From Pseudomonas sp. (lineage in GTDB: Bacteria > Pseudomonadota > Gammaproteobacteria > Pseudomonadales > Pseudomonadaceae), in assembly GCA_017886405.1 (NCBI GenBank), contig JAGGNC010000088.1, forward strand, positions 1-37,463: a stretch of DNA of 37,463 nucleotides, written 5' to 3'. Shown piece after piece: positions 1-8,600 of this stretch. Positions within the stretch are counted from its first letter, which is position 1. Every line of letters begins with the position of its first letter. A program made the position numbers and the translations under genes. The notes beneath the pieces are model-generated. The model saw only the letters and a program-made list of their open reading frames with translations, was not told the DNA's origin and ran no database searches.

Positions 1-3
1 AAG

Positions 4-294
4 ATGCTGGCCAAGGGCATGGACAATGCCGTGCTGCGCTATGGCCTCGGCAAGGGCCATATGGATGCCGGCAACGCCGCCTTGGCCAGCGAGCACCTGC
101 AACGTTGCGTAGCCTTCGACCCGAGCTACTCCGCCGCATGGAAGCTACTGGGCAAGGCCCTGCAGACCGCCGGCGACAGCGAGGGCGCACGCCAAGCCTG
201 GCAGCAGGGCATCAGCGCCGCCCAGGCCAAAGGCGACAAACAGGCGGAAAAAGAAATGAGCGTGTTTTTACGCAAGCTCAATAAACAAGGCTGA
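4..294 (+). CDS. TPR-repeat protein, possibly truncated at the window edge
   Basis: A small protein of 96 residues from the first visible ATG. It holds about two tetratricopeptide-type helical pairs: a unit ending in LQRCVAFDPSYSAAW, then LLGKALQTAGDSEGARQAW, which matches the TPR pattern (G/A-A-F-DP spacing, W/L-LG-Y-A). TPRs are protein-interaction scaffolds, and no catalytic motif is visible. The codon before the ATG (aag) is in frame, so the true start may lie outside the window. P. aeruginosa has a small TPR protein at an equivalent place (PA0015 region, from memory), which supports a near-complete short protein. It ends at TGA 292-294. The partner is unknown. Confidence 0.75.
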   Translation: MLAKGMDNAVLRYGLGKGHMDAGNAALASEHLQRCVAFDPSYSAAWKLLGKALQTAGDSEGARQAWQQGISAAQAKGDKQAEKEMSVFLRKLNKQG

Positions 295-469
295 ATCCAT
301 AAGGCCCATGGCCGCCGCCATCCACCGTCTGCGAACCCGCCTCTACGCACCTCGCTCGCGACGGCAGCAAACGCTCCTATGCCGATAGCCACCAGATCCG
401 CTTCGCCCACGGTCAGCCCAGCGCCGTGGATGTCGCCGTTTTGCGTATTGCGCAGGCGATCACAAGCGC

Positions 470-1123
470 TTAGGCAACGCTGACAGGGCGCTGCGCTAAC
501 GCCCGCACGATGGCACTGAGCAGTACGCCGTACAGCGGCACAAACAGAATCAGGCTGATGGCCAGCTTGATCACGAAATCCACCGTGGCGATTTCCACCC
601 AGTTGGCCGCCATAAACGGGTCATCACTGCGCCAGAAGGCCACCGAGAAGAACAAAAAGGTATCCAGCAGGTTGCCGAAAATGGTCGAGGCCGTGGGCGC
701 AACCCACCACTGGCGCATCGTGCGCAGGCGATCAAACACCTGAATATCCAGCAACTGGCCCAGGGCATAAGCGAGGAAGCTGGCGATGGCAATGCGGAAG
801 ACCAACAGATTGAACGCACCCAGCGTCTCCAGGCCACCGAAGGCACCCTCGTGGAACAACACCGAGACGACGTAAGAGGCCACCAGCGCCGGCAACATCA
901 CCCGCGCAATCACCACCCGTGCCGAACGTTTGCCGATCAAGCGTACGGTCAGGTCAGTGGCGAGGAAAATAAACGGAAAACTGAACGCGCCCCACGTGGT
1001 GTGCCAGCCGAACAGGGTGATCGGCAGCTGCACCAAGTAGTTACTGGCGATGATGATAAGGATATGAAAAGCAATCAGCCCAGCCAGCACAAAGCGGCTG
1101 ACCGACGGAGGTATCAGGGTCAT
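470..1123 (-). CDS. yhhQ: YhhQ-family queuosine-precursor transporter (DUF165/VUT)
   Basis: A hydrophobic protein of 217 residues with about six membrane segments. It has family-typical stretches such as WGAFSFPFIFLATDLTVRLIG near residues 45-64 and FGNLLDTFLFFSVAFW near 148-163. The YhhQ/COG1738 family imports queuosine precursors (preQ0/preQ1) across the inner membrane for tRNA modification. Length agrees with E. coli YhhQ (about 220 residues). The ATG at 1123 has an AAGGA ribosome site 7 nt upstream, and that site is the 3' end of a candidate preQ1-I riboswitch. The sequence therefore suggests translation is shut off when preQ1 is plentiful. The gene is transcribed alone, tail to tail with the TPR gene. 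Confidence 0.88.
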   Translation of the reverse strand: MTLIPPSVSRFVLAGLIAFHILIIIASNYLVQLPITLFGWHTTWGAFSFPFIFLATDLTVRLIGKRSARVVIARVMLPALVASYVVSVLFHEGAFGGLETLGAFNLLVFRIAIASFLAYALGQLLDIQVFDRLRTMRQWWVAPTASTIFGNLLDTFLFFSVAFWRSDDPFMAANWVEIATVDFVIKLAISLILFVPLYGVLLSAIVRALAQRPVSVA

Positions 1124-1130
1124 GCCTGCA

Positions 1131-1163
1131 TCCTTTTTCGTTGCATGGGGTTAGGGAACCCAT
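1131..1163 (-). promoter_or_regulatory. Candidate preQ1-I riboswitch controlling yhhQ translation
   Basis: Read on the minus strand, the leader has a 5-bp stem (AUGGG with CCCAU), a C-rich loop UUCCCUAA, and an A-rich tail AACGAAAAAGGA. This is the layout of preQ1 class I aptamers: one small hairpin plus an A-rich tail that folds back into a pseudoknot. By eye it resembles the Thermoanaerobacter tengcongensis aptamer (UGGGU, UAACCCCA, UUAACAAAACAAGG, from memory). The GGA end of the tail can pair with UCC in the loop and is also the yhhQ Shine-Dalgarno, so ligand binding would hide it. The downstream gene being a queuosine-precursor transporter is strong context. No folding or covariance search was run. 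Confidence 0.75.
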
Positions 1164-1342
1164 TGCCGCAGCCGAAATGGCCACAAGCGGCGCGCAGCTT
1201 AGCGCGTTATTGACTCGTGAGAGAGGTTATCGGCCGGGCTAGAAGCGCCATGGTGGTGGGGTAGTTGGGATGAATAAAGCTACAAATCTGCCCCGTTAAT
1301 TGATTCGTTTCAGCTAACGGTCATTCACTTTCATCAGCGCTT

Positions 1343-2578
1343 TCAAAGCTGCATGGGAATAATTAAACCTTTGCTGCGGTATGCATCTATCTGTATGCCA
1401 AATGCTCCGCTGCTATGCACTTCGTGAACTCGATAGGGCTTTCCATCAGAGTCCTTGGTCATATTGGCGAGGTCGATGATGTGCTCCTTGCACGGTCGTT
1501 TCTCAGCGTCCAAAACGCGCAACACCTTAGGCTTAAGCTTATTGCCAGGGGGGCAGCCAATGATGATGCCGACTTCACCATTGGTAAGCTCAACGATTTC
1601 ACCCGGGGGGTAAATACCAATCATGCGCGTAAAATTAACCACAATTTCCTCATCAAAATGGCTGTTCACTGCCTCTAAAAGAAGACATAGAGACGCAAGG
1701 CTGGATTTACCTTTGCTGTACACACGATCGCTATTAATCGCATCGTAACTGTCAGCTACGGCAATGATCTTGGCGAAGTAAGGGATTTTGCTGGCATCCA
1801 GACCGCGGGGGTAACCCTTACCATCGACGCGTTCATGGTGCGAGTAGGCGACGTCGACTGCGGATGGAGCAAGCTGCGGGTTGCTCATCAGTAGCTTGCG
1901 GCCTTCAGCAGCATGACTCTGCATGATGCAGCGCTCTTCGTCGGTCAGAATACCGGGCTTGTTGAGTATCTCATTAGGTACTTTTATTTTGCCGACGTCG
2001 TGGAGCATGCCGCATATGCCAATCTGCTCAAGCTCGTAGGTCGGGAGTCCCAGTTCTCTAGCCAGGGCAATCGACAGAATCGATACGCGCAACGAGTGCT
2101 CGGCGGTGTAATCGTCGCTGTTTTTGATACGTGCCAGCCAAAGCATGGCGGTTGGGTTGCGGAGCATGCTCTCAACGCAATCCTTGATAACCGTTTTGAC
2201 TGCGCCAATATCCAGCGCCTGACCGAGCTTGACCGCCTGCAGAATCCGCAGTGATTCCTCTCGGGCGGCATGCCAAACGGGTGCTGCTTGTTCTATTTCC
2301 AGGGTGAAATCGACTTTAGCTATAACCGCCTTCAGGGGTGCAGACGCTGCAGCGTTTTCCGCCATCTGCTCACGCACGCTGAGAGATCGCTGAGCATCAA
2401 CCCAGACATAATTGCAAACCTCTTGAAGCAGGCGAATTTCCTGCTGCTTATTAATCCGGAAGCCCTGGAAAAGAAAGCTGGTGTCCGTCCATGGTCGATC
2501 AAGTTCAACGACATACATGCCGATAGTCAGCTGCGCTGCTTCAACTTGAATACGGTCGGTTTTGGGTTCATCGGACAT
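1343..2578 (-). CDS. HD-GYP domain cyclic-di-GMP phosphodiesterase with N-terminal DUF3391
   Basis: A cytoplasmic protein of 411 residues with no membrane segment. The first ~120 residues (QLTIGMYVVELDRPW near the start) look like the DUF3391 domain that often precedes HD-GYP. The catalytic domain shows AEHSLRV, MLHDVGKIKVPNEIL (HD plus the DxGK lysine), HAAEGRKLL, HHERVDGKGYPRGL (HHE and the GYP signature) and VADSYDAI. The metal-binding His/Asp set looks intact, so hydrolysis of c-di-GMP to pGpG/GMP is likely. It is transcribed alone; the next gene upstream on the same strand is a PilZ protein about 400 bp away. I do not recall this gene at this place in P. aeruginosa PAO1, so it may be lineage-specific. 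The ribosome site before ATG 2578 is weak. Confidence 0.92.
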   Translation of the reverse strand: MSDEPKTDRIQVEAAQLTIGMYVVELDRPWTDTSFLFQGFRINKQQEIRLLQEVCNYVWVDAQRSLSVREQMAENAAASAPLKAVIAKVDFTLEIEQAAPVWHAAREESLRILQAVKLGQALDIGAVKTVIKDCVESMLRNPTAMLWLARIKNSDDYTAEHSLRVSILSIALARELGLPTYELEQIGICGMLHDVGKIKVPNEILNKPGILTDEERCIMQSHAAEGRKLLMSNPQLAPSAVDVAYSHHERVDGKGYPRGLDASKIPYFAKIIAVADSYDAINSDRVYSKGKSSLASLCLLLEAVNSHFDEEIVVNFTRMIGIYPPGEIVELTNGEVGIIIGCPPGNKLKPKVLRVLDAEKRPCKEHIIDLANMTKDSDGKPYRVHEVHSSGAFGIQIDAYRSKGLIIPMQL

Positions 2579-2983
2579 TGAGGCTATCCAAGGGGGATTT
2601 AACGGTCAAAGGCTATTACCCACTATATAGGCAACAAACAGCAAATTACTGTTGTCTGTTGCTTAAGTGGACTAAAGCCTCCTGCCCAATAGATATCGTT
2701 CCGATTAGTGGTAAGGCGAGGAGCGCCGGTAGGCGCCCGATTTAGGCGCTTGGCCAGTGGACAGGTGCGCGCTCAGTAGAGGTTGTTTAAGCGATTACTT
2801 GGCGGCCACGCGATCGCCAGCCCGCTAGCACCTAAAGGACACAGGACCGCGTGAAACTTCAGGGTTTCATCCAGTTCGGCGGCAAAATAGGCACCGTCTG
2901 GTTTGAGGTTTGGTGACGATGTGGGTGCAGTGGCGCTCAATGGCCAGACCGGGGCTCCGGCAGCCTTTATAGGCGCTAACTGA
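2579..2983. other. Non-coding stretch between the HD-GYP and PilZ genes
   Basis: About 400 bp without a convincing gene. It contains a short GC-rich inverted repeat near 2720-2735 (gcgccggtaggcgc). A minus-strand open stretch (3027 down to 2773) overlaps the PilZ 3' end in another frame. Its C-terminal part reads LGASGLAIAWPPSNRL. Peptides like this occur, to my recollection, as orphan fragments in gammaproteobacterial genomes, so I read it as a possible repeat or gene scar rather than a gene. Confidence 0.5.
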
Positions 2984-3253
2984 CTAGTCGCTCTGGACAA
3001 AGCGCAAGCCAACGCCCAAGGGCTCAATCCGCACCACCTCTAGGCTGAGGATCGGTGCCTCCATCGGCAGGCCTTGCACCTGCCCCTGGACCTGCTCACC
3101 CATCACGAGCATGTTTTGTGCCTGGTCCATCAGCACATAAACGCCGCATTCTGAAATATCGCGGGTCGTCACCAGCATCTCGCCATGGACTGGATGATCA
3201 ATACGCAGACGAACTTTGAGGGGGGTGCGAGTATTCTTTCGATTATTGCTCAT
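2984..3253 (-). CDS. PilZ-domain protein (c-di-GMP receptor type)
   Basis: A single PilZ domain of 89 residues. The two c-di-GMP-binding motifs are present: RxxxR as RKNTR at residues 5-9, and D/NxSxxG as DISECG near residue 33. The protein ends in the usual beta-barrel strand (GVGLRFVQ). Such stand-alone PilZ proteins bind c-di-GMP and act as adaptors for motility, attachment or polysaccharide systems; the partner here is not visible. P. aeruginosa has a PilZ protein next to its PA0011 acyltransferase (PA0012, from memory), and the same adjacency is seen here. The ATG at 3253 has a GGA-type ribosome site 6 nt upstream. Confidence 0.9.
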   Translation of the reverse strand: MSNNRKNTRTPLKVRLRIDHPVHGEMLVTTRDISECGVYVLMDQAQNMLVMGEQVQGQVQGLPMEAPILSLEVVRIEPLGVGLRFVQSD

Positions 3254-3278
3254 ACGACGTCCATCTAAGTCAGTTATC

Positions 3279-3308
3279 GCAGCCTAGTCGAGAGCAGCCC
3301 TAGGCTGC
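3279..3308 (-). terminator. Hairpin between the acyltransferase and PilZ genes
   Basis: A perfect 8-bp inverted repeat (GCAGCCTA at 3279-3286 with TAGGCTGC at 3301-3308) lies just past the acyltransferase stop. There is no clear T-tract, so termination is uncertain; it could simply stabilise the 3' end or reduce read-through into the PilZ gene. Confidence 0.4.
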
Positions 3309-3320
3309 AACCAACGCGTA

Positions 3321-4208
3321 TCAGTACCACTTGGCCTCGCCTGCAGGGCGCTTCTTAAAGCGCTTCATATTCCACATGTACTGGCTTGGGTCCTTGCGTA
3401 CCTGCTTTTCAATGCCTTGGTTCAGCGCTGCGACTGCTGCTTCGATGTCATCGCCATAGAGGCTTTCGGGGGCGGCCTCGATCACGACGCGGTAACCTTT
3501 GCCATCGTCCAAACGTAGCGCATGCATAAACAGCGCAACCGCCTTATGACCTTTCACCAGTGAAGGGACGAACTTGCTGGTCAGCGCCGGCACGCCGAGA
3601 AAGGGCACAAACAGCCCGCTCGATACGCTGGGTTCTGGGTCGGCGGCAATCCCGGCCACACCGCCGCGGCGCACGGTTTTGATCAAACTGAGGAGGCCTT
3701 CCTTGGTCGAGGCCGCCAGCGTATTGCCCAGCTGGGTGCGTTTGCGGATCAGCAGCTGATCGACTGCCTGCATCTTGATCGGCCGATACAGCACCACCGG
3801 TTTACTCACCGAGCTGGCGTACTGCAGCAACACCTCCCAGTTGCCCAGGTGGCTGCTGATCAGCACCACGCCTTTGCCACTGGCCAGGGCTTGCTGCAGC
3901 ACGTCCAGGCCTTCAACCTGGTGAATCAGCTGGAGGGTTCTCTCGGCCGGCCAGATCCACGAGCAGGCGCTTTCGGTCAGGGTTTTGCCGATAGCCATCA
4001 GGCTCTGTCGCAGCAAGCGCTGATGAGCAGCCTCGTCGAGTTCGGGAAAGCACTTGCGCAGGTTGATGCTGGCGACATCACGCGAGCCGTTTGGCAGCTT
4101 CCACATCAACCAGCCAATCGCCGCACCGAGGTTTTGCGCGGCACGCCAAGGCAACAAGGCAAACAACCGCAAAAAGCCCACCACCAGGGCACCTTTGAGC
4201 TTTTCCAC
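3321..4208 (-). CDS. lpxL: Lipid A biosynthesis acyltransferase, LpxL/HtrB family
   Basis: An inner-membrane lysophospholipid-type acyltransferase of about 295 residues. It has an N-terminal hydrophobic anchor (VVGFLRLFALLPW) and the catalytic HX4(D/E) motif as SSHLGNWE near residue 120. A downstream region (YRPIKMQAVDQLL, AADPEPS, VPFLGVPA) is typical of HtrB/LpxL enzymes, which transfer a secondary acyl chain onto lipid A in the Kdo2-lipid A pathway. I chose GTG at 4208 because a GGAG ribosome site lies 6 nt before it; a TTG two codons earlier would abut that site. It follows tag by about 27 nt and is probably co-transcribed with it. It corresponds by position to PA0011 of P. aeruginosa, one of two HtrB paralogues there (from memory). 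Confidence 0.88.
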   Translation of the reverse strand: MEKLKGALVVGFLRLFALLPWRAAQNLGAAIGWLMWKLPNGSRDVASINLRKCFPELDEAAHQRLLRQSLMAIGKTLTESACSWIWPAERTLQLIHQVEGLDVLQQALASGKGVVLISSHLGNWEVLLQYASSVSKPVVLYRPIKMQAVDQLLIRKRTQLGNTLAASTKEGLLSLIKTVRRGGVAGIAADPEPSVSSGLFVPFLGVPALTSKFVPSLVKGHKAVALFMHALRLDDGKGYRVVIEAAPESLYGDDIEAAVAALNQGIEKQVRKDPSQYMWNMKRFKKRPAGEAKWY

Positions 4209-4235
4209 AGGCAACTCCAGCCGATCAAATGATGC

Positions 4236-4811
4236 TTATTGTAACCACCTGGTCCCGTGGATGTTCAGTTGTGCGTAGCGGTCGCAGTCGGTGGTGTGAT
4301 CCATCACCATTCCGCTGGCCTGCATATAGGCGTAGCAGATGGTCGGGCCAACAAAGGTGAAGCCGGCCTTCTTCAGCGCCTTGCTCATCGCCTCGGCCTC
4401 GGCGGTTATAGCCGGCACCTGGGCGCGTTCGCTGAAGTGATTGACCTTCGTTACGCCGCCGACAAACGACCAGAGCAGCGCCGCCGGATCTTCCAGCTTG
4501 AGCCAGGCTTGGGCGTTCTGCCGCGCGGCCTTGAGCTTGAGGCAATTGCGGATAATCCCAGCGTCCTGCATCAGCGTGCCATCGATGTAGGCATCGGTGA
4601 GCGCCGCCAGGCGCTGCACATCAAAGCCAAACAGCACCTCTCGGTAGCGCTCGCGCTTCTTCAATACGGTGATCCACGACAGACCCGCCTGAAAACCCTC
4701 CAGCAACAGTAATTCAAACAGCGCCTGCGGGTCGCGCTGCGGCACACCCCATTCGTGGTCGTGGTAGGCGATATACAACGGATCATCGGTGCACCAGAAA
4801 CAGCGCGGCAT
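4236..4811 (-). CDS. tag: DNA-3-methyladenine glycosylase I
   Basis: A base-excision repair enzyme of 191 residues that removes 3-methyladenine from alkylated DNA. It matches the Tag family from the first residue: Cys4 and His17 (PRCFWCTDDPLYIAYHDHEWG) plus the C-terminal MDHTTDC supply the four zinc ligands (two Cys, two His). Glu38 in LLLEGFQAGLSW is the base-recognition residue. An upstream in-frame extension to 5054 exists but would overlap glyQ. ATG 4811 puts Cys4 in its conserved place and has an AAGGA ribosome site, so it is preferred over ATG 4841. The gene is divergent from glyQ and upstream of the acyltransferase on the same strand. Confidence 0.95.
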   Translation of the reverse strand: MPRCFWCTDDPLYIAYHDHEWGVPQRDPQALFELLLLEGFQAGLSWITVLKKRERYREVLFGFDVQRLAALTDAYIDGTLMQDAGIIRNCLKLKAARQNAQAWLKLEDPAALLWSFVGGVTKVNHFSERAQVPAITAEAEAMSKALKKAGFTFVGPTICYAYMQASGMVMDHTTDCDRYAQLNIHGTRWLQ

Positions 4812-4925
4812 GCGGGATTTCCTTGGGTCTGAGCGTTTCATCGCAAGTCGAACGAAGCGGCAACAGACCCTAAGCTTCGGTATACTTGGCGACTTTATGA
4901 AGCCGCCAAAGTACGGGTGAAATTT

Positions 4926-5918
4926 GTGAGTCAGACTACGCCTGCCGTGCGCACCTTCCAAGAGTTGATCCTCGCCCTGCAACAGTACTGGGCGGAGCAG
5001 GGCTGCGTGGTGTTGCAGCCCTACGATATGGAAGTGGGCGCCGGCACCTTCCACACCGCCACCTTCTTACGTGCCATTGGCCCAGAGACCTGGAACGCCG
5101 CTTATGTGCAGCCTTCGCGGCGTCCGGCCGACGGCCGCTATGGCGAGAACCCCAATCGCCTGCAGCACTACTACCAGTTTCAGGTGGTGTTGAAGCCGAA
5201 CCCGGAAAACTTCCAGGAGCTGTACCTCGGCTCGCTGAAAGCCATCGGCATCGACCCGCTGGTGCACGACATTCGCTTTGTCGAGGACAACTGGGAATCG
5301 CCGACCCTCGGCGCCTGGGGCCTGGGCTGGGAAATCTGGCTGAATGGCATGGAAGTCACCCAGTTCACCTACTTCCAGCAAGTCGGCGGCATCGAGTGCT
5401 ACCCGGTAACCGGCGAGATCACCTACGGCCTGGAACGCCTGGCCATGTACATCCAAGGCGTCGACTCGGTTTACGACCTGGTGTGGACCGACGGCAAGTT
5501 CGGCAAGGTCACCTACGGCGATGTGTTCCACCAGAACGAAGTGGAGCAGTCGACCTACAACTTCGAGCACGCCAACGTCGAGAAACTCTTCGAGCTGTTC
5601 GATTTCTATGAGTCGGAAGCCAACCGCCTGATCGAGCTGGAGCTGCCGCTGCCGACCTACGAGATGGTGCTCAAGGCCTCACACACCTTCAACCTGCTGG
5701 ATGCACGCCGCGCCATTTCGGTGACTGCCCGTCAGCAGTACATCCTGCGTGTACGCGCGCTGGCCCGCTCGGTGGCGCAGAGCTACCTGCAAGCGCGGCG
5801 CAAACTGGGCTTCCCACTCGCCGCCCCCGACCTGCGTGATGAAGTGTTAGCCAAGCTTCAAGAGATCAGCCCCCTTGGCGATGAAGTCCTAGGCAACAAG
5901 AAGGAGGCAGCAGAATGA
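4926..5918 (+). CDS. glyQ: Glycyl-tRNA synthetase alpha subunit
   Basis: The catalytic subunit of the bacterial alpha2beta2 class II glycyl-tRNA synthetase, which charges tRNA-Gly in the cytoplasm. It has family-typical sequence throughout: [25 protein letters not shown] near the N terminus, [27 protein letters not shown] (motif 2 region) and [17 protein letters not shown] (motif 3). I place the start at GTG 4926, giving [12 protein letters not shown] as in Pseudomonas GlyQ; an in-frame GTG at 4917 is the alternative. It is about 330 residues, slightly longer than typical (about 315). A TATACT -10-like element lies at 4881-4886 between the divergent tag and glyQ starts. It overlaps glyS by 4 nt. 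Confidence 0.97.
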   Translation: MSQTTPAVRTFQELILALQQYWAEQGCVVLQPYDMEVGAGTFHTATFLRAIGPETWNAAYVQPSRRPADGRYGENPNRLQHYYQFQVVLKPNPENFQELYLGSLKAIGIDPLVHDIRFVEDNWESPTLGAWGLGWEIWLNGMEVTQFTYFQQVGGIECYPVTGEITYGLERLAMYIQGVDSVYDLVWTDGKFGKVTYGDVFHQNEVEQSTYNFEHANVEKLFELFDFYESEANRLIELELPLPTYEMVLKASHTFNLLDARRAISVTARQQYILRVRALARSVAQSYLQARRKLGFPLAAPDLRDEVLAKLQEISPLGDEVLGNKKEAAE

Positions 5919-7969
5919 GTGCGCGTGATTTCCTGGTAGAGCTGGGCACCGAAGAGCTGCCACCCAAAGCCCTGAAAACCCTCGGTGAGGCCTTTCTGGC
6001 CGGCATCGAGAAAGGCCTGGAGGCTGCGGGCCTGGCCTACAGTGCCAGCCGTTATTACGCCGCACCGCGCCGTCTGGCCGTGCTCATCGAGCAGCTTGAA
6101 GAGCAGCAAGACGATCGCACCCAGAACCTCGATGGCCCGCCCATGCAGGCGGCCTTCGACAAGGACGGCAAGCCGACTCAAGCGGCACTTGGCTTCGCCA
6201 AGAAGTGTGGCGTCGAGCTGAGCGCCATCGACCAGAGCGGCCCGAAACTCAAGTTCAGCCAGAGCATCCCAGGCCAGGCTGCCGCTGGCTTGCTGCCAGC
6301 CATCGTCGAAACCTCGCTGAACGAGCTGCCGATTCCCAAGCGCATGCGCTGGGGTGCGCGTAAGACCGAATTCGTCCGCCCAAGCCAGTGGTTGGTGATG
6401 TTGTTCGGTGACGAGGTGATCGACTGCGAGATTCTCGCCCAGCAGTCGGGTCGCGTATCCCGTGGCCACCGCTTCCACGCCAACCACGAGGTGCGCATCA
6501 GCGCGCCGGCCAACTATGCCGAAGACCTGCGCAGCGCTTATGTGATTGCCGACTTTGCCGAGCGCCGCGCGCAGATCGCCGCGCGCGTCGACCAGCTTGC
6601 GGCGGAACAGCAGGGCACCGCCATTGTGCCGCCAGCGCTGCTCGACGAAGTCAGCGCACTGGTCGAATGGCCGGTGCCGCTGGTGTGCGCCTTCGAGGAA
6701 CGCTTCCTAGAGGTGCCGCAGGAAGCGCTGATCATCACCATGCAGGACAACCAGAAGTACTTCTGCCTGCTCGATGCCAACGGCAAGCTGCTGCCACGTT
6801 TTATTACTGTGGCCAATATCGAAAGCAAAGACCCGCAACAGATCATTTCCGGCAACGAAAAGGTGGTACGCCCGCGCCTCACCGACGCCGAGTTTTTCTT
6901 TAAGCAGGACAAGAAGCAGAAGCTTGAAAGCTTTAACCAACGCCTGGCTAACGTGGTGTTCCAGGCCCAGCTCGGTTCGGTCTATGACAAAGCCCAGCGC
7001 GTCTCTCTTCTGGCCGGTTTTATCGCCCAGCGCATCGGCGGCGACTCCATCCGCGCGGCGCGTGCAGGCCTGCTGTGCAAGTGCGACCTGGCCAGCGAGA
7101 TGGTCGGCGAGTTCCCGGAAATGCAAGGCATCGCCGGTTACTACTACGCCAAGCATGACGGCGAAGCTGAAGACGTCGCCTTGGCGCTGAATGAGCAATA
7201 CATGCCGCGCGGTGCCGGGGCTGAACTGCCAAGTACCCTCACCGGCGCCGCCGTGGCCCTGGCCGACAAGCTGGATACCTTGGTCGGGATCTTCGGCATC
7301 GGCATGCTGCCTACTGGCAGCAAAGACCCTTATGCCCTGCGCCGTGCCGCCCTGGGCGTGCTGCGTATTTTGATCGAGAAGCAGCTGGATCTGGACTTGG
7401 TTGAAACCGTTGGGTTTGCCATCCAGCAATTCGGCGACAAGGTCAACGCTGCTGGTCTGGCACCTCAGGTACAAGACTTTATCTTCGACCGCCTGCGTGC
7501 ACGTTATGAAGATGAAGGCGTCGAGGTGGCTGTTTATCAAGCGGTGCGCGCCGTCAGCCCAACCTCGCCGCTGGACTTCGATCAGCGTGTGCAGGCTGTG
7601 CAGGCCTTCCGTGCATTGCCCCAGGCGGCCGCCCTGGCAGCTGCCAATAAGCGCGTGTCCAACCTGTTGAGCAAGGCCGAAGGGCACGTTGCGACGATCG
7701 TCCAGGCTCATCACTTCGACAGCCCCAGCGAATTCGCCCTCAATGCCGCTATCCAGCAAGCCGAACACGCCGTGCAGCCGCTTGCCGCAGGCCGCCAGTA
7801 CACCCTGGCGCTGAGTCAGCTGGCCAATCTGCGTGAACCAGTCGATGCCTTCTTCGAGGCGGTACTGGTCAACGCTGAAGATCCTGCTGTGCGGGCTAAC
7901 CGCTATGCGCTGCTGGCTAAATTACGCGGCCTGTTTCTTGGCGTCGCGGATATATCGGTATTGGGCTAA
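5915..7969 (+). CDS. glyS: Glycyl-tRNA synthetase beta subunit
   Basis: A protein of 684 residues, the same length I recall for Pseudomonas GlyS. It opens with [18 protein letters not shown], which is diagnostic of the beta subunit, and carries the tRNA-binding and HD-like central region ([48 protein letters not shown]). The C-terminal anticodon-binding part follows. It pairs with GlyQ for tRNA-Gly charging. The ATG overlaps the glyQ stop (ATGA at 5915-5918) and an AAGGAGG ribosome site at 5901-5907 lies inside glyQ, so the two are translationally coupled in equal amounts. Confidence 0.97.
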   Translation: MSARDFLVELGTEELPPKALKTLGEAFLAGIEKGLEAAGLAYSASRYYAAPRRLAVLIEQLEEQQDDRTQNLDGPPMQAAFDKDGKPTQAALGFAKKCGVELSAIDQSGPKLKFSQSIPGQAAAGLLPAIVETSLNELPIPKRMRWGARKTEFVRPSQWLVMLFGDEVIDCEILAQQSGRVSRGHRFHANHEVRISAPANYAEDLRSAYVIADFAERRAQIAARVDQLAAEQQGTAIVPPALLDEVSALVEWPVPLVCAFEERFLEVPQEALIITMQDNQKYFCLLDANGKLLPRFITVANIESKDPQQIISGNEKVVRPRLTDAEFFFKQDKKQKLESFNQRLANVVFQAQLGSVYDKAQRVSLLAGFIAQRIGGDSIRAARAGLLCKCDLASEMVGEFPEMQGIAGYYYAKHDGEAEDVALALNEQYMPRGAGAELPSTLTGAAVALADKLDTLVGIFGIGMLPTGSKDPYALRRAALGVLRILIEKQLDLDLVETVGFAIQQFGDKVNAAGLAPQVQDFIFDRLRARYEDEGVEVAVYQAVRAVSPTSPLDFDQRVQAVQAFRALPQAAALAAANKRVSNLLSKAEGHVATIVQAHHFDSPSEFALNAAIQQAEHAVQPLAAGRQYTLALSQLANLREPVDAFFEAVLVNAEDPAVRANRYALLAKLRGLFLGVADISVLG

Positions 7970-7990
7970 GCCTCACGCCACCCTGGATAC

Positions 7991-8022
7991 GATGGGTTAC
8001 GCCGCCTTGCGGCTAACCCATC
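7991..8022. repeat. Palindromic intergenic hairpin (REP-like) between glyS and gmhB
   Basis: The arms GATGGGTTAcGCCGC (7991-8005) and GCGGCTAACCCATC (8009-8022) form a long stem with one bulged base and a 3-nt loop. No T-tract follows. Its end (CCTACGGA) runs straight into the gmhB ribosome-binding region. Fragments of the same motif recur at 32299-32310 and 32385-32397. To my recollection similar TAACCCATCCTACG palindromes are common intergenic repeats in Pseudomonas. It may stabilise the glyS 3' end. Confidence 0.7.
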
Positions 8023-8034
8023 CTACGGATAGTC

Positions 8035-8568
8035 ATGAAACTGCTGATTCTTGACCGCGACGGTGTGATCAATTACGACTCCGACGCCTATATCAAAAAC
8101 CTCGACGAGTGGATTCCGCTGCCCGGCGCCATCGAGGCAATCGCCCGGCTGTCGCAAGCTGGCTGGACCGTCGCCGTGGCCACCAACCAGTCCGGGGTTG
8201 CCCGTGGTTATTACGACCTTGCTACTCTTGAAGTCATGCACGCGCGCCTGCGTGAGCTCGTGGCGGCGCAGGGCGGGCAACTTGGCCTGATTGTGCATTG
8301 CGTCCATGGACCGGACGACGGCTGCGCCTGCCGCAAGCCTGAGCCGGGTATGCTCGAGCAGATCGGTGCGCATTATGGTGTATCCCTTAACGGCGTCTGG
8401 TTTGTCGGCGACAGCAGTGGTGACCTGACGGCGGCCCGTGCCGTCGACTGTCAACCGGTATTGGTAAAGACCGGCAAGGGCGAACGCACCCTGGCGAAGG
8501 GATTGCCAGCGGGTACCCTGGTATTCGATGATCTGGCGGCCGTTGCCGCTCAGCTTCTCCACCTATAA
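8035..8568 (+). CDS. gmhB: D-glycero-beta-D-manno-heptose-1,7-bisphosphate 7-phosphatase
   Basis: A HAD-superfamily phosphatase of 177 residues. HAD motif I is DRDGVIN at residues 7-13 (nucleophile and acid Asp), motif II is ATNQSG, and motifs III/IV lie around RKPEPGM and FVGDSSGDL. The zinc-binding loop of GmhB is present (VHCVHGPDDGCACRKP, with the Cys-x-His and Cys-x-Cys ligands). GmhB removes the 7-phosphate in ADP-heptose synthesis for the lipopolysaccharide inner core. The gene lies between glyS and plsC as in other Pseudomonas. The ribosome site (CGGA, 6 nt away) is weak and is formed by the end of the preceding palindrome. Confidence 0.93.
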   Translation: MKLLILDRDGVINYDSDAYIKNLDEWIPLPGAIEAIARLSQAGWTVAVATNQSGVARGYYDLATLEVMHARLRELVAAQGGQLGLIVHCVHGPDDGCACRKPEPGMLEQIGAHYGVSLNGVWFVGDSSGDLTAARAVDCQPVLVKTGKGERTLAKGLPAGTLVFDDLAAVAAQLLHL

Positions 8569-8600
8569 AGCAGGCCCTGCCTGCGACGGAAAAAGCTCCC

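Noticed and set aside
4236-5054. Tag open frame extended to 272 residues
   Set aside because: The first ~80 residues overlap glyQ on the other strand, and the conserved Tag N terminus (Cys4, His17) begins at 4811 behind a ribosome site.
6707-7768. 353-codon minus-strand open frame inside glyS
   Set aside because: It lies wholly opposite a strongly conserved gene and has low-complexity shadow composition with no recognisable domain.
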